A stretch of DNA of 64,000 bases from Nocardiopsis kunsanensis DSM 44524 (GTDB lineage Bacteria; Actinomycetota; Actinomycetes; Streptosporangiales; Streptosporangiaceae): contig NZ_ANAY01000023.1 in the NCBI RefSeq assembly GCF_000340965.1, forward strand, positions 34,395 through 98,394, given 5' to 3'. Shown here piece by piece: positions 15,032 to 21,899 of the stretch (its first letter is position 1; each line of letters begins with the position of its first letter). A model generated the notes under the pieces. That model was not told the origin of the DNA and did not search any database. It saw nothing but the letters and a program-made list of their open reading frames with translations. A program made the position numbers and the translations under genes.

Positions 15032-16605
15032 AGGGCTCGACGTACAAGCGGTGCAAGTGCCGTGACGACAACGGCAAGGAACTCGGCCAGTCCTGCCCGA
15101 AGATCCGCAGGAAGAACGGCACATGGAACCCTCGACACGGCGCCTGGTACTTCCGACTTGAGACCGAGGCCGGTAAGAACGCCAAGCGCCGCACCGTCCG
15201 CCGTGGCGGCTTCAACAGCCAGGACGACGCACAGCGCGCCCTCGACGAAGCCAAGGTCAAGCACGGCCACGGCCAGGACGTGACGGCGAAGCTGCTGTTC
15301 GGCACGTTCTTCGACGGATGGCTCAATGGGAACAAGAAGCTCACCGAGTCGACCCGTATCGCCTACGCCTCACACGGCCGGCTCTACCTGAAACCCCACC
15401 TGGGACACGTCGAGCTCGACCGGCTCAGGGTCGGGCACGTGTCCGCCATGTTCGACGCCATCGAGGCCGACAACGACCGGGTACGCGCGGCCCAGGCATC
15501 CCCCGACCCGCAGGTGCGGGCGTCGGTGAAGGGCCACCGGATCACCGGGCCAGCCACACAGCAGCGCATTCGCGCGACCTTGAGATCATGCCTCACCGCG
15601 GCGTTGAAGCAGCAACTCGTGTCGGTGAACGTGGCGACCCTGGTGGACCTGGAAACCGGCAAGCGGCCCAAGCCCGTGCTGTGGTCGCCGGAACGTACCG
15701 AGCTGTGGCAAGCCGAGTACGAGGCCGCCCTCGACCAGGCCCGCAACCGGCCGTGGGGGAAGAACGTCGTCGGGTTCAAGCTGTGGGAGAGCATGGAACG
15801 CCCCTCTCCCGTGATGGTGTACACCCCGGATCAGACGGGCGTATTCCTCGACCACGCGGCGGACCACCACCGGCTCTACGCGGCCTTCCACGTGGTCGCT
15901 TTCCAGGGCCTTCGGCGTGGTGAGGCGTGCGGGCTCCGGTGGGCGGACGTCGACCTCACCGCAGGCACCCTCACCGTGCGCAAGCAGCGTCGGCAACTCG
16001 GTTGGGAGGTCGATGAGGCCGACACCAAGACCGAAGGCAGCGAGGGAACGGTCCACCTCGACACGGCCACGGTCGAGGTGTTGAAGGCACACCGCGCCAG
16101 GCAGAACGAGGAGCGGTTGGCGTGGGGTGAGGCGTGGGAGGGAGACGGTCACGTCTTCGCCCAGGAGAACGGGGCACCGCTGCATCCGGCGACGCTCACC
16201 GGGGAGTTCCAGCGGGCAACCTTCGATGCGGGGCTGCCCCCGATCAGGCTGCACGACCTTCGGCATGGAGCGGCGACCATCGCCCTGGCGGGGGGCGTCG
16301 ACATGAAGGTGGTCCAGGCGATGCTTCGCCACTCCTCGATCGCTATCACGGCGGACACGTACACGTCCGTGGTGCCGGAGGTGGCCAAGCGCGCGGCCGA
16401 AGCGTCGGCCGCTGTGGTGCCCCGTCGGCGCGCGGTGGGGGACACTGCCCGCACCCTCGGGCTCCCTACGGGCTCCCAAACCCCCGGGAACGACGAAGGG
16501 CGTTCCTTGCAGAAGAGGAACGCCCAGGTGAAAAGTGGTAGGGCCCCGGGGGATCGAACCCCGAACCCGCGGATTAAAAGTCCGCTGCTCTGCCGATTGA
16601 GCTAA
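15028..16605 (+). CDS. int: Tyrosine site-specific integrase of element 1
   Basis: A 525-residue tyrosine recombinase. The N-terminal 90 residues include a basic arm-binding-like domain with cysteines (C9, C11, C23); the core-binding domain follows. Catalytic residues are R296 (GLRRGE), K334, H409 and R412 (HDLRH), H435 (LRHSS) and Y445 (DTYTS). It should integrate the element into the tRNA-Lys 3' half. The frame runs into the attachment core and the tRNA: from about residue 503 the protein is encoded by the tRNA antisense strand, and its stop lies inside the tRNA. Its C-terminus therefore differs between integrated and circular forms. Confidence 0.9.
   Translation: MKGSTYKRCKCRDDNGKELGQSCPKIRRKNGTWNPRHGAWYFRLETEAGKNAKRRTVRRGGFNSQDDAQRALDEAKVKHGHGQDVTAKLLFGTFFDGWLNGNKKLTESTRIAYASHGRLYLKPHLGHVELDRLRVGHVSAMFDAIEADNDRVRAAQASPDPQVRASVKGHRITGPATQQRIRATLRSCLTAALKQQLVSVNVATLVDLETGKRPKPVLWSPERTELWQAEYEAALDQARNRPWGKNVVGFKLWESMERPSPVMVYTPDQTGVFLDHAADHHRLYAAFHVVAFQGLRRGEACGLRWADVDLTAGTLTVRKQRRQLGWEVDEADTKTEGSEGTVHLDTATVEVLKAHRARQNEERLAWGEAWEGDGHVFAQENGAPLHPATLTGEFQRATFDAGLPPIRLHDLRHGAATIALAGGVDMKVVQAMLRHSSIAITADTYTSVVPEVAKRAAEASAAVVPRRRAVGDTARTLGLPTGSQTPGNDEGRSLQKRNAQVKSGRAPGDRTPNPRIKSPLLCRLS
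16458..16478. promoter_or_regulatory. Candidate integrase arm site, right end of element 1
   Basis: Tandem CGGGCTCCC units 11 bases apart plus a trailing A, matching 5474-5494 except for the two spacer bases. It lies 57 bases from the core, inside the 3' part of the integrase gene. Confidence 0.5.
16498..16525 (-). terminator. Element-supplied hairpin downstream of tRNA-Lys
   Basis: GGGCGTTCCT and AGGAACGCCC form a perfect 10-bp stem 10 bases beyond the tRNA 3' end, inside the integrase coding sequence. It occupies the place of the original terminator, now at 5252-5295, and may end the tRNA transcript. Confidence 0.5.
16536..16583. repeat. Attachment site at the right end of element 1
   Basis: A 48-bp direct repeat identical to 5301-5348. 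It forms the 3' half of the intact tRNA-Lys gene, so integration restores the tRNA. Confidence 0.9.
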
Positions 16606-16611
16606 GGCCCC
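16536..16611 (-). tRNA. tRNA-Lys(UUU)
   Basis: A full cloverleaf: acceptor GGGGCCU/GGGCCCU, D stem GCUC/GAGC, anticodon stem GCGGA/UCCGC with loop CUUUUAA (anticodon UUU), T arm CGGGG UUCGAUC CCCCG, discriminator A and an encoded CCA. It is the integration target of element 1. Confidence 0.95.
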
Positions 16612-16659
16612 GTGCCCACGACCCACGTCGAACAACGACGTCGTGCGTCGGCCGGGACA

Positions 16660-16689
16660 ACTCTACCCCAGCGTCGCACCGGCTGTTGA
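16660..16689 (-). promoter_or_regulatory. Probable promoter of tRNA-Lys
   Basis: On the minus strand TCAACA and TAGAGT are separated by 18 bases, about 49 bases before the tRNA. The -10 is typical of actinomycete tRNA promoters; the -35 is weak. Confidence 0.4.
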
Positions 16690-16721
16690 GCCGCAGATCG
16701 CCGGGCGGGGCAATTCGGGGC

Positions 16722-17792
16722 TCACTTCCCGTCCTCGTGTGCCAGTGCGTCGGTGATCGCGGCGACCGCGCCCTTGGCCGTGCGTCCGGCGCCGATGAGG
16801 GTCGCCGAAGCGAAACCCGTCCAGTCCCCGTACCCGACCAGGGACAATCGCGGCTCGGCCACCGAACGGTTGCCCTCCACCGGCACCCGCCCGTGTTCGT
16901 CGACCACACCCAGCGGGGCCAGATGGTCGAGTGCAGGACGGAAGCCCGTGCACCACAGGATCGCGTCACATTCCAGTGAACTCCCGTCTGCCCACGCGAC
17001 ACCATCGGGGGTGAGGCGCTCGAACATCGGATCGGCCTTGAGCACCCCCCGATCGCGTGCCTCCCGCACACTCGGCACCATGACGATGTCGCCGAGGTCG
17101 CCCAGCCCGGGGCCGCCCTCGCCCCGTCCGCGCCGGGTCGCCAGGTCGAACAGGGCCCGGGCGTCGACGTCGTCGGGCATGAACCGGGGCGGACGTGAGG
17201 CGACCCACGTCGTGTCGGCGACCAGGGAGATTTCGGCGATGATCTGTGCTGCGGAGTTGCCGCCGCCGACCACCACGACCCGCTTTCCCGTGAACTCGCC
17301 CGGGTTGCGGTAGTCGACGGTGTGCAGCTGCCGTCCCGTGAACACCTCGCGTCCGGGAAGGTCCGGAAGGTGCGGTGCGGCCCAGCTCCCGGTCGTGCTC
17401 ACCACATGGCGGGCCCGCCAGGCGCCGCGGTCGGTGGCCACCCGCAGGCGTGTCCCGTCGGTCTCCCGCTCGACCCGTTCCACCCGGACCGGTCGCTGCA
17501 CCGGTAACCCGTACCGGCGCTCGTACTCGGTCAGGTACCAGGTCACGTGCTGCGCGCTGGGATACTCGTGGCCCTCCTCCGCGGGCATCCACCATCCGGG
17601 GAGCATGCTGTGGCCGGCGGGGGAGAACAGGCGGAGGGAGTCCCAGTACTCGGTCCAGGCGCCGCCCGGCCGGTCGCGATCGTCCAGGATCACGAAGTCG
17701 ACGCCGGCACGCCGCAGGAAGTACCCGGTGGCCAGCCCGGCCTGGCCGCCGCCCACGACCGCGACGCCGACGTCGCGCTCTCCGTCGTCCAT
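16722..17792 (-). CDS. ArsO-like flavin-containing monooxygenase, copy 2
   Basis: A 356-residue paralogue of the protein at 1459-2529, with the FAD site GGGQAG at residues 14-19, the NADPH site VVGGGNSAA and a CTGFRP motif near the C-terminus. It has a single EYWDSLRLFSP segment where copy 1 has the duplication. ATG 17792 is chosen because GGAAGGGGAC precedes it. It lies 81 bp downstream of the CxxC membrane protein gene in the same direction, so it probably belongs to that transcript and to the thiol-redox locus controlled from 18444-18487. The substrate is unknown. Confidence 0.8.
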   Translation of the reverse strand: MDDGERDVGVAVVGGGQAGLATGYFLRRAGVDFVILDDRDRPGGAWTEYWDSLRLFSPAGHSMLPGWWMPAEEGHEYPSAQHVTWYLTEYERRYGLPVQRPVRVERVERETDGTRLRVATDRGAWRARHVVSTTGSWAAPHLPDLPGREVFTGRQLHTVDYRNPGEFTGKRVVVVGGGNSAAQIIAEISLVADTTWVASRPPRFMPDDVDARALFDLATRRGRGEGGPGLGDLGDIVMVPSVREARDRGVLKADPMFERLTPDGVAWADGSSLECDAILWCTGFRPALDHLAPLGVVDEHGRVPVEGNRSVAEPRLSLVGYGDWTGFASATLIGAGRTAKGAVAAITDALAHEDGK

Positions 17793-17873
17793 GTGTCCCC
17801 TTCCCCGCTCCGGTCCGCTCTTTCGTCCAACACCGGGCCCGCTCGGGCCCATCCCGCGCGGACGGGTCCCGCT

Positions 17874-18353
17874 TCATCCGGCCGGAGTGCCGGCATCGAT
17901 GCTGCACGCGGCAGCCGTGCGCAGCCGGGAGCGCAGCGCCAGGGCAAGGAGCGCGAGGCCGGCGACGGCGAGCAGCGGCTGCGCGGGTGCGAACCAGTTC
18001 AGCGCCCCGGAGGTGCCCAGGGCCGTGATCACGAGAACGTTGCAGGTGGGGCAGCCGATCGCGAACCAGGCGAGCAGGCCCCCGGCCAGGCCCCGGCGCG
18101 GCGTCGAACGGTCCTCGTCCTCCTCCGTGCCCTCCGGGGCCCGGCCGCCGTGGGGACGCGTGTAGGTGGCCAGCAGCAGACCGCAGAGGACGGCGGTGGC
18201 CACCCACACCGGGTAGGCCCACCAGGCCGCCTCGATCTCCCGGGCGAACAGGTCGTTGGGCAGCAGCACCGACGGGATCCCCAGCAGGACCAGGGTTCCC
18301 GCAGTCCCCAGTGCGGCGGCCGTCCACTGCCGTACCGTCCACAGTCGCATCAT
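17874..18353 (-). CDS. Membrane protein with an intramembrane CPTC motif
   Basis: A 159-residue protein with about four hydrophobic segments (near residues 13-32, 46-64, 90-112, 122-141) and a CPTC motif at 101-104 in the third (FAIGCPTCNVLVITALG). A paired cysteine in a membrane helix fits electron or thiol transfer, or metal handling. It is divergent from the DsbA-CcdA-lipoprotein operon and followed by an ArsO-like flavoprotein. GAGGGAGAGGG precedes the ATG at 18353. I know of no characterised family for it; the redox role is inferred from the motif and neighbours. Confidence 0.65.
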   Translation of the reverse strand: MMRLWTVRQWTAAALGTAGTLVLLGIPSVLLPNDLFAREIEAAWWAYPVWVATAVLCGLLLATYTRPHGGRAPEGTEEDEDRSTPRRGLAGGLLAWFAIGCPTCNVLVITALGTSGALNWFAPAQPLLAVAGLALLALALRSRLRTAAACSIDAGTPAG

Positions 18354-18443
18354 CGCCCGGCCCTCTCCCTCGTTCTTCCGCGCGTCCACAGGATGCAGGA
18401 ACGGACCGAGTTCGGCCGGTGCGTCCCGGTGTCCGACGCGCCT

Positions 18444-18487
18444 TTCTTCTATGTAGCATAGAGGTGATTCTATGGAGGATAGAAGAA
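18444..18487. promoter_or_regulatory. Tandem-dyad operator between divergent thiol-redox operons
   Basis: TTCTTCTAT and ATAGAAGAA form a 9-bp outer inverted repeat over two inner dyads, CTATGTAGCATAG (centre 18455) and CTATGGAGGATAG (centre 18476). The centres are 21 bp apart, two helical turns, as expected for two dimers on one DNA face. It is AT-rich against its surroundings and lies 33 bases before the DsbA start. Confidence 0.6.
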
Positions 18488-18519
18488 CCCTCCGGGGTCC
18501 GTAACGGAAGGTCCGGCAC

Positions 18520-19284
18520 ATGCCGCAGCAGAAGAAGCAGGACGGGACACCGAGCTCCGGGGCGTTGTGGCCGCTCCTGGCGAGTGCGGTCCTCGTCCTG
18601 GTGGTGGTCATCGGCCTGGCCGCATGGGCCGCCGACCGCGAGGACACCTCCGGGGACGGCACGGCCGCCGCCCCCTCGGCCGAGGGCCAACAGACCGATG
18701 AGGCCTACGAGGAGGCCCGCGCCTTCGGCGAGACGCTCGCCCGCCGCGACGGCGAGGACCCGGCCGCCCTCGGGGACGAGGACGCCCCCATCGTCCTCAT
18801 CGGCTACTCCGACTACCAGTGCCCGTACTGCGCACGCTGGGTCGAGGAGGTCCAACCCGAACTCGTCGAACGCTACGTCGAACCCGGCGACCTGCGCATC
18901 GAATGGCGCGAGTTCCCGTACATGGGCGAGACCTCCCACATGCTCGCCGTCGGCGCCCACGCCGCCGGCGCCCAGGGCGGCTACTGGGACTACCACGACG
19001 CCGTCTACGGAGACCAGGACACCTTCAAGGACCAGGACCCCGGGACACTCGCCGAGCAGCTCCCCGAGGTCGCCGAGGAGCAGGGCCTGGACCCGGAACG
19101 CTTCGCCGAGGACCTGGCCGACGACGACCTGAGCGCCGCGGTCGACGAGGACTTCGCCGAGGGGCAGCGGATCGGCGTCAGCGGCACCCCGGCGTTCGTC
19201 ATCAACGGCACGCCCGTCTTCGGCGCCCAGCCCCTCGACGTATTCACGGGCGCGATCGACACTGCCCTGGAGAAGGAGGGCTGA
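18520..19284 (+). CDS. Membrane-anchored DsbA-like thiol oxidoreductase
   Basis: A 254-residue protein with one N-terminal membrane anchor (about residues 16-37), an acidic linker, and a DsbA/thioredoxin_4 domain facing outward. The active site is CPYC at 101-104, preceded by YSDYQ as in actinobacterial DsbA-like proteins, and the cis-proline loop is VSGTPAFVING. It should oxidise, reduce or isomerise thiols of exported proteins. GGAAGG precedes the ATG. The next gene, 3 bp away, encodes CcdA, which would pass electrons across the membrane to it. Confidence 0.85.
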   Translation: MPQQKKQDGTPSSGALWPLLASAVLVLVVVIGLAAWAADREDTSGDGTAAAPSAEGQQTDEAYEEARAFGETLARRDGEDPAALGDEDAPIVLIGYSDYQCPYCARWVEEVQPELVERYVEPGDLRIEWREFPYMGETSHMLAVGAHAAGAQGGYWDYHDAVYGDQDTFKDQDPGTLAEQLPEVAEEQGLDPERFAEDLADDDLSAAVDEDFAEGQRIGVSGTPAFVINGTPVFGAQPLDVFTGAIDTALEKEG

Positions 19285-19287
19285 CCC

Positions 19288-20154
19288 GTGGACGTCGGAT
19301 ACCTCGCTGCACTGCTCGGTGGCCTGCTCGCACTGCTCAGCCCGTGCAGCGCGCTCCTGCTGCCCTCCTTCTTCGCCTACGCCTTCCGGGACACGGCCGG
19401 CCTGTCCACCCGCACCGCCGTGTTCTACGCGGGCATGTGCGCGACCCTGGTGCCCCTGGGTGCGGGATCGGCGATGGTGAGCGGTTTCTTCAACGCCAAC
19501 CGCGATCTCCTCATCACCGTCGCCGGGTGGCTCGTCATCCTCTTCGGGCTCGCGCAGATCATCGGCCTGGGCGTGAACATCGGACCGCTCACCCGCCTCC
19601 AAGGGCGTCTGGCAGGACGTACCGGGCCCCTGCCCGTGTTCGGCCTCGGCGCGGTCTACGGGCTCGCCGGATTCTGCTCCGGACCCATCCTGGGTGCGGT
19701 CCTCACCGTCGCGGCGACCGGCGGAACGGTCCGCGGCGGACTCCTGCTGGCCTGTTACGCCCTGGGCATGGCCCTGCCACTGTTCGTCCTGGCGCTGTTC
19801 TGGGACCGTTTCGACCTGGGACGGCGCACGTGGCTGCGGGGCCGGTCCTTCACCGTCGGACCGCTGAACCTGCACACGACGTCCCTGATCTCAGGGTTGT
19901 TGTTCATCGGCATCGGTGTGCTGTTCCTGCTCTACGACGGAACCGCGTCCCTGCCCACCCTCGTCGGGCCCGCGGAGGAGATCGCCCACCAGCTCCAGCT
20001 CCAGATCTCCCGGCTCGGCGGCGCGGCCGACCTCCTGCTCGTCGCTGCGGCCGCACTGGTGCTCCTCGGCGTGGGCCTGTACCGGCTGCGCAGGGACCGA
20101 CGGTCCTCCGCAGAGGAAACACCCGCGGAAGAACAGGAGGACCGGACCCCGTGA
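19288..20154 (+). CDS. ccdA: CcdA/DsbD-type transmembrane electron carrier
   Basis: A 288-residue polytopic membrane protein of the cytochrome c biogenesis CcdA family. The paired redox cysteines are C20 (LLSPCSALLLPSFF) and C130 (GLAGFCSGPILGA), each in a conserved proline-containing helix. It carries reducing power from cytoplasmic thioredoxin to extracytoplasmic partners, here most likely the DsbA-like protein upstream. The GTG start follows the upstream stop by 3 bases; its stop overlaps the next GTG. Highly charged final residues lie in the cytoplasm. Confidence 0.85.
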   Translation: MDVGYLAALLGGLLALLSPCSALLLPSFFAYAFRDTAGLSTRTAVFYAGMCATLVPLGAGSAMVSGFFNANRDLLITVAGWLVILFGLAQIIGLGVNIGPLTRLQGRLAGRTGPLPVFGLGAVYGLAGFCSGPILGAVLTVAATGGTVRGGLLLACYALGMALPLFVLALFWDRFDLGRRTWLRGRSFTVGPLNLHTTSLISGLLFIGIGVLFLLYDGTASLPTLVGPAEEIAHQLQLQISRLGGAADLLLVAAAALVLLGVGLYRLRRDRRSSAEETPAEEQEDRTP

Positions 20155-21398
20155 CCGCGCACGCACGCCCCGGCCGCCGCCTCGGAGCGCTGGCCGCCGG
20201 TGCGGTCCTCGTCCAGGTCCTGGCGGCCTGCACCTCCCGGGAACTGACCGCACCCGAGGACGCCGAACCGCGCGACGACCCGCCGGTGCAGGCCACGGCC
20301 GCGCCGGAGGCCGAGCCTGCACCCACCTTGGCCGGTGCTCCCCGGTGGGCGGCCCCGTACTCCTCGCCCCCGCGACCGGCCGGGGACGGGTTCGTCGGCA
20401 TCGCCATGTCCGAAGGGGGCGACCTCACCTTCCTGGGCGTGGACGCCGAGGGCAGGACCCGGTGGTCCACCCCCCGCAACCCGAGTTGTACGGCGTTCGC
20501 CGTGACCGAGGACGAGAGCGGGCAGGACCTCGTGGTGCTCCTGGACAGCGACGCCGATCCGGCGAGCGGTCTCCTGGCGACCAGGACCACGGCCGCCGCC
20601 TACGACCCCCACGACGGGTCACTCGTGTGGGGCCCCACCGACGTTCCGGGCACGCTGGTCGGCCCCGGACTGCTCCTGGCCGCGATCGAGGGCTCGGTGA
20701 TGAGCAGCTCCAGCGGGCCCAAGGTGGCGCTGGACCCGGAGACCGGGGCGGTCAGTGCCGACGAGGAGGAGGACGGCACGGAACTCCTGCACGAGTACCA
20801 GGGGACCCTGCTCGTGAGGGAAGGCGGCGAGTTGCGGGCCTCGGAGTCCGGGAGCGGCGACGTGCTCTGGACCTCCGGCGAACTCGACCCGCCCGAACAC
20901 ACGGGGTCCGGGCCGGACGCGGTCGCCCCCGGCCCCGCTCCGGAGAACGGCTACGCGGCATCGGTGGCCCTGTCCTGGGAGGACCCCGACGGGGAACCGG
21001 TCGCCCACACCGTCCACGACCTGCGCACGGGGGAGCGGCTCGTCTCCTTCCACGGCCGGGAAGAACCACGCGTCGTCGGGAACAAGGAGGACCTCACCGT
21101 GGTCAGCGGCCCGCATCCGGACGGCGGGCAGCTCCTCGTCGGGCTGCGCGGTTCCCCGGCAGAAGAGCTGTGGCGGACCCGTCTCCCGGACGGACCCCGG
21201 CTCGACGCGGTAGTCGGCGACCACGTGCACCTCACCGACGGAGACCTCACCCGGCTGGTGGAGGTGCGCTCGGGCGAGACCGTGGGAGAAGGGCCCTGGG
21301 CGGTCCCCGTGGCCGCCGCCGCGGACGGTACGGCCCTGGTCCCGGTCGGATCGGAAGGGCTCGGTGACGCCTTCGCCGCTTTCGCCCCCGCACCGTGA
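20151..21398 (+). CDS. Lipoprotein with PQQ-like beta-propeller repeats
   Basis: A 415-residue exported protein. The signal peptide ends in a lipobox LAAC with the lipid-bearing cysteine at 27. A proline and alanine-rich spacer leads to a domain with repeated strand units such as TAAAYDPHDGSLVWG, GELRASESGSGDVLWTS and DLRTGERLVSF, typical of PQQ-like or BamB-like propellers. It may scaffold or bind substrate proteins of the DsbA-CcdA pair. Its GTG overlaps the CcdA stop (GTGA), so the three genes form one coupled operon. No cofactor residues can be assigned. Confidence 0.75.
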   Translation: MTAHARPGRRLGALAAGAVLVQVLAACTSRELTAPEDAEPRDDPPVQATAAPEAEPAPTLAGAPRWAAPYSSPPRPAGDGFVGIAMSEGGDLTFLGVDAEGRTRWSTPRNPSCTAFAVTEDESGQDLVVLLDSDADPASGLLATRTTAAAYDPHDGSLVWGPTDVPGTLVGPGLLLAAIEGSVMSSSSGPKVALDPETGAVSADEEEDGTELLHEYQGTLLVREGGELRASESGSGDVLWTSGELDPPEHTGSGPDAVAPGPAPENGYAASVALSWEDPDGEPVAHTVHDLRTGERLVSFHGREEPRVVGNKEDLTVVSGPHPDGGQLLVGLRGSPAEELWRTRLPDGPRLDAVVGDHVHLTDGDLTRLVEVRSGETVGEGPWAVPVAAAADGTALVPVGSEGLGDAFAAFAPAP

Positions 21399-21521
21399 AC
21401 CGGCCCGGGGGCGGACGGACCGGCTCCCCGGACAGAGGCGGGCAGGGCTCCTCGGACGGAGGAGGGTGGAACGGGATCATTAGTCTGGGACCGGACGACG
21501 GTGCACGAGGGTGTGGGGACG

Positions 21522-21899
21522 ATGGACGAATCGCTGCCGGGACTGGGGCCGCTGGAGTCGGCTGTCCTCGACGTCATGTGGGGCGCCGGCGAGCCGGTGA
21601 GCGTCCGTTCGGTCGTGGACTCGCTCCCGGGACGCACCCCCGCCTACACCACCATCTCCACGGTCCTGGAGAACCTGCGCCGCAAGGAATGGGTGGAGCG
21701 CCACCGGGTGGGCCGACTGTGGTTCTACCGCCCCGTGCGCGACCGCCCCACCTACGCCGCCCAGCGCATGTCCGGTGTGCTGGCCGAGAGCGGCGACCCC
21801 CGCGCCACCCTCCTGAGGTTCGTCGACGACATGCCGCCCGACCAGGTCGAGGTCCTGCGCGATCTGCTCTCGGACGTGCCGCGCGAGGAGGAAGCATGA
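21522..21899 (+). CDS. BlaI/MecI/CopY-family transcriptional repressor
   Basis: A 125-residue winged-helix repressor (LGPLESAVLDVMWG; YTTISTVLENLRRKEWVERHRVGR) of the BlaI type, which is inactivated by cleavage when its membrane peptidase partner senses a signal. The partner, an M56 peptidase, follows with a 4-base overlap. The ATG at 21522 has GAGGGTGTGGGG upstream; a GTG at 21501 is an alternative. Likely targets are its own operon and perhaps the neighbouring thiol-redox genes, though no copy of the 18444-18487 dyad occurs directly upstream of it. Confidence 0.85.
   Translation: MDESLPGLGPLESAVLDVMWGAGEPVSVRSVVDSLPGRTPAYTTISTVLENLRRKEWVERHRVGRLWFYRPVRDRPTYAAQRMSGVLAESGDPRATLLRFVDDMPPDQVEVLRDLLSDVPREEEA

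Larger units (their letters stand above)
5301..16583. mobile_element. Element 1: integrative element in tRNA-Lys
   Basis: The 48 bp at 5301-5348 are repeated exactly at 16536-16583, where they form the 3' half of an intact tRNA-Lys. Between them lie a tyrosine integrase next to the tRNA, an excisionase-like protein, a primase-helicase, several HTH regulators and small genes of actinomycete plasmid or phage type. There is no FtsK/TraB transfer ATPase and no virion gene. It therefore looks like a replicating integrative element, perhaps mobilisable or a satellite, rather than a complete AICE or prophage. Confidence 0.85.

Noticed and set aside
16966..19875. 969-codon open frame on the minus strand across the flavoprotein, CPTC and DsbA genes
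   Set aside because: It is antisense or out of frame to several genes with clear motifs; its translation is low-complexity (Arg, Gly, Glu) and has no family features. Long shadows are common at this GC content.
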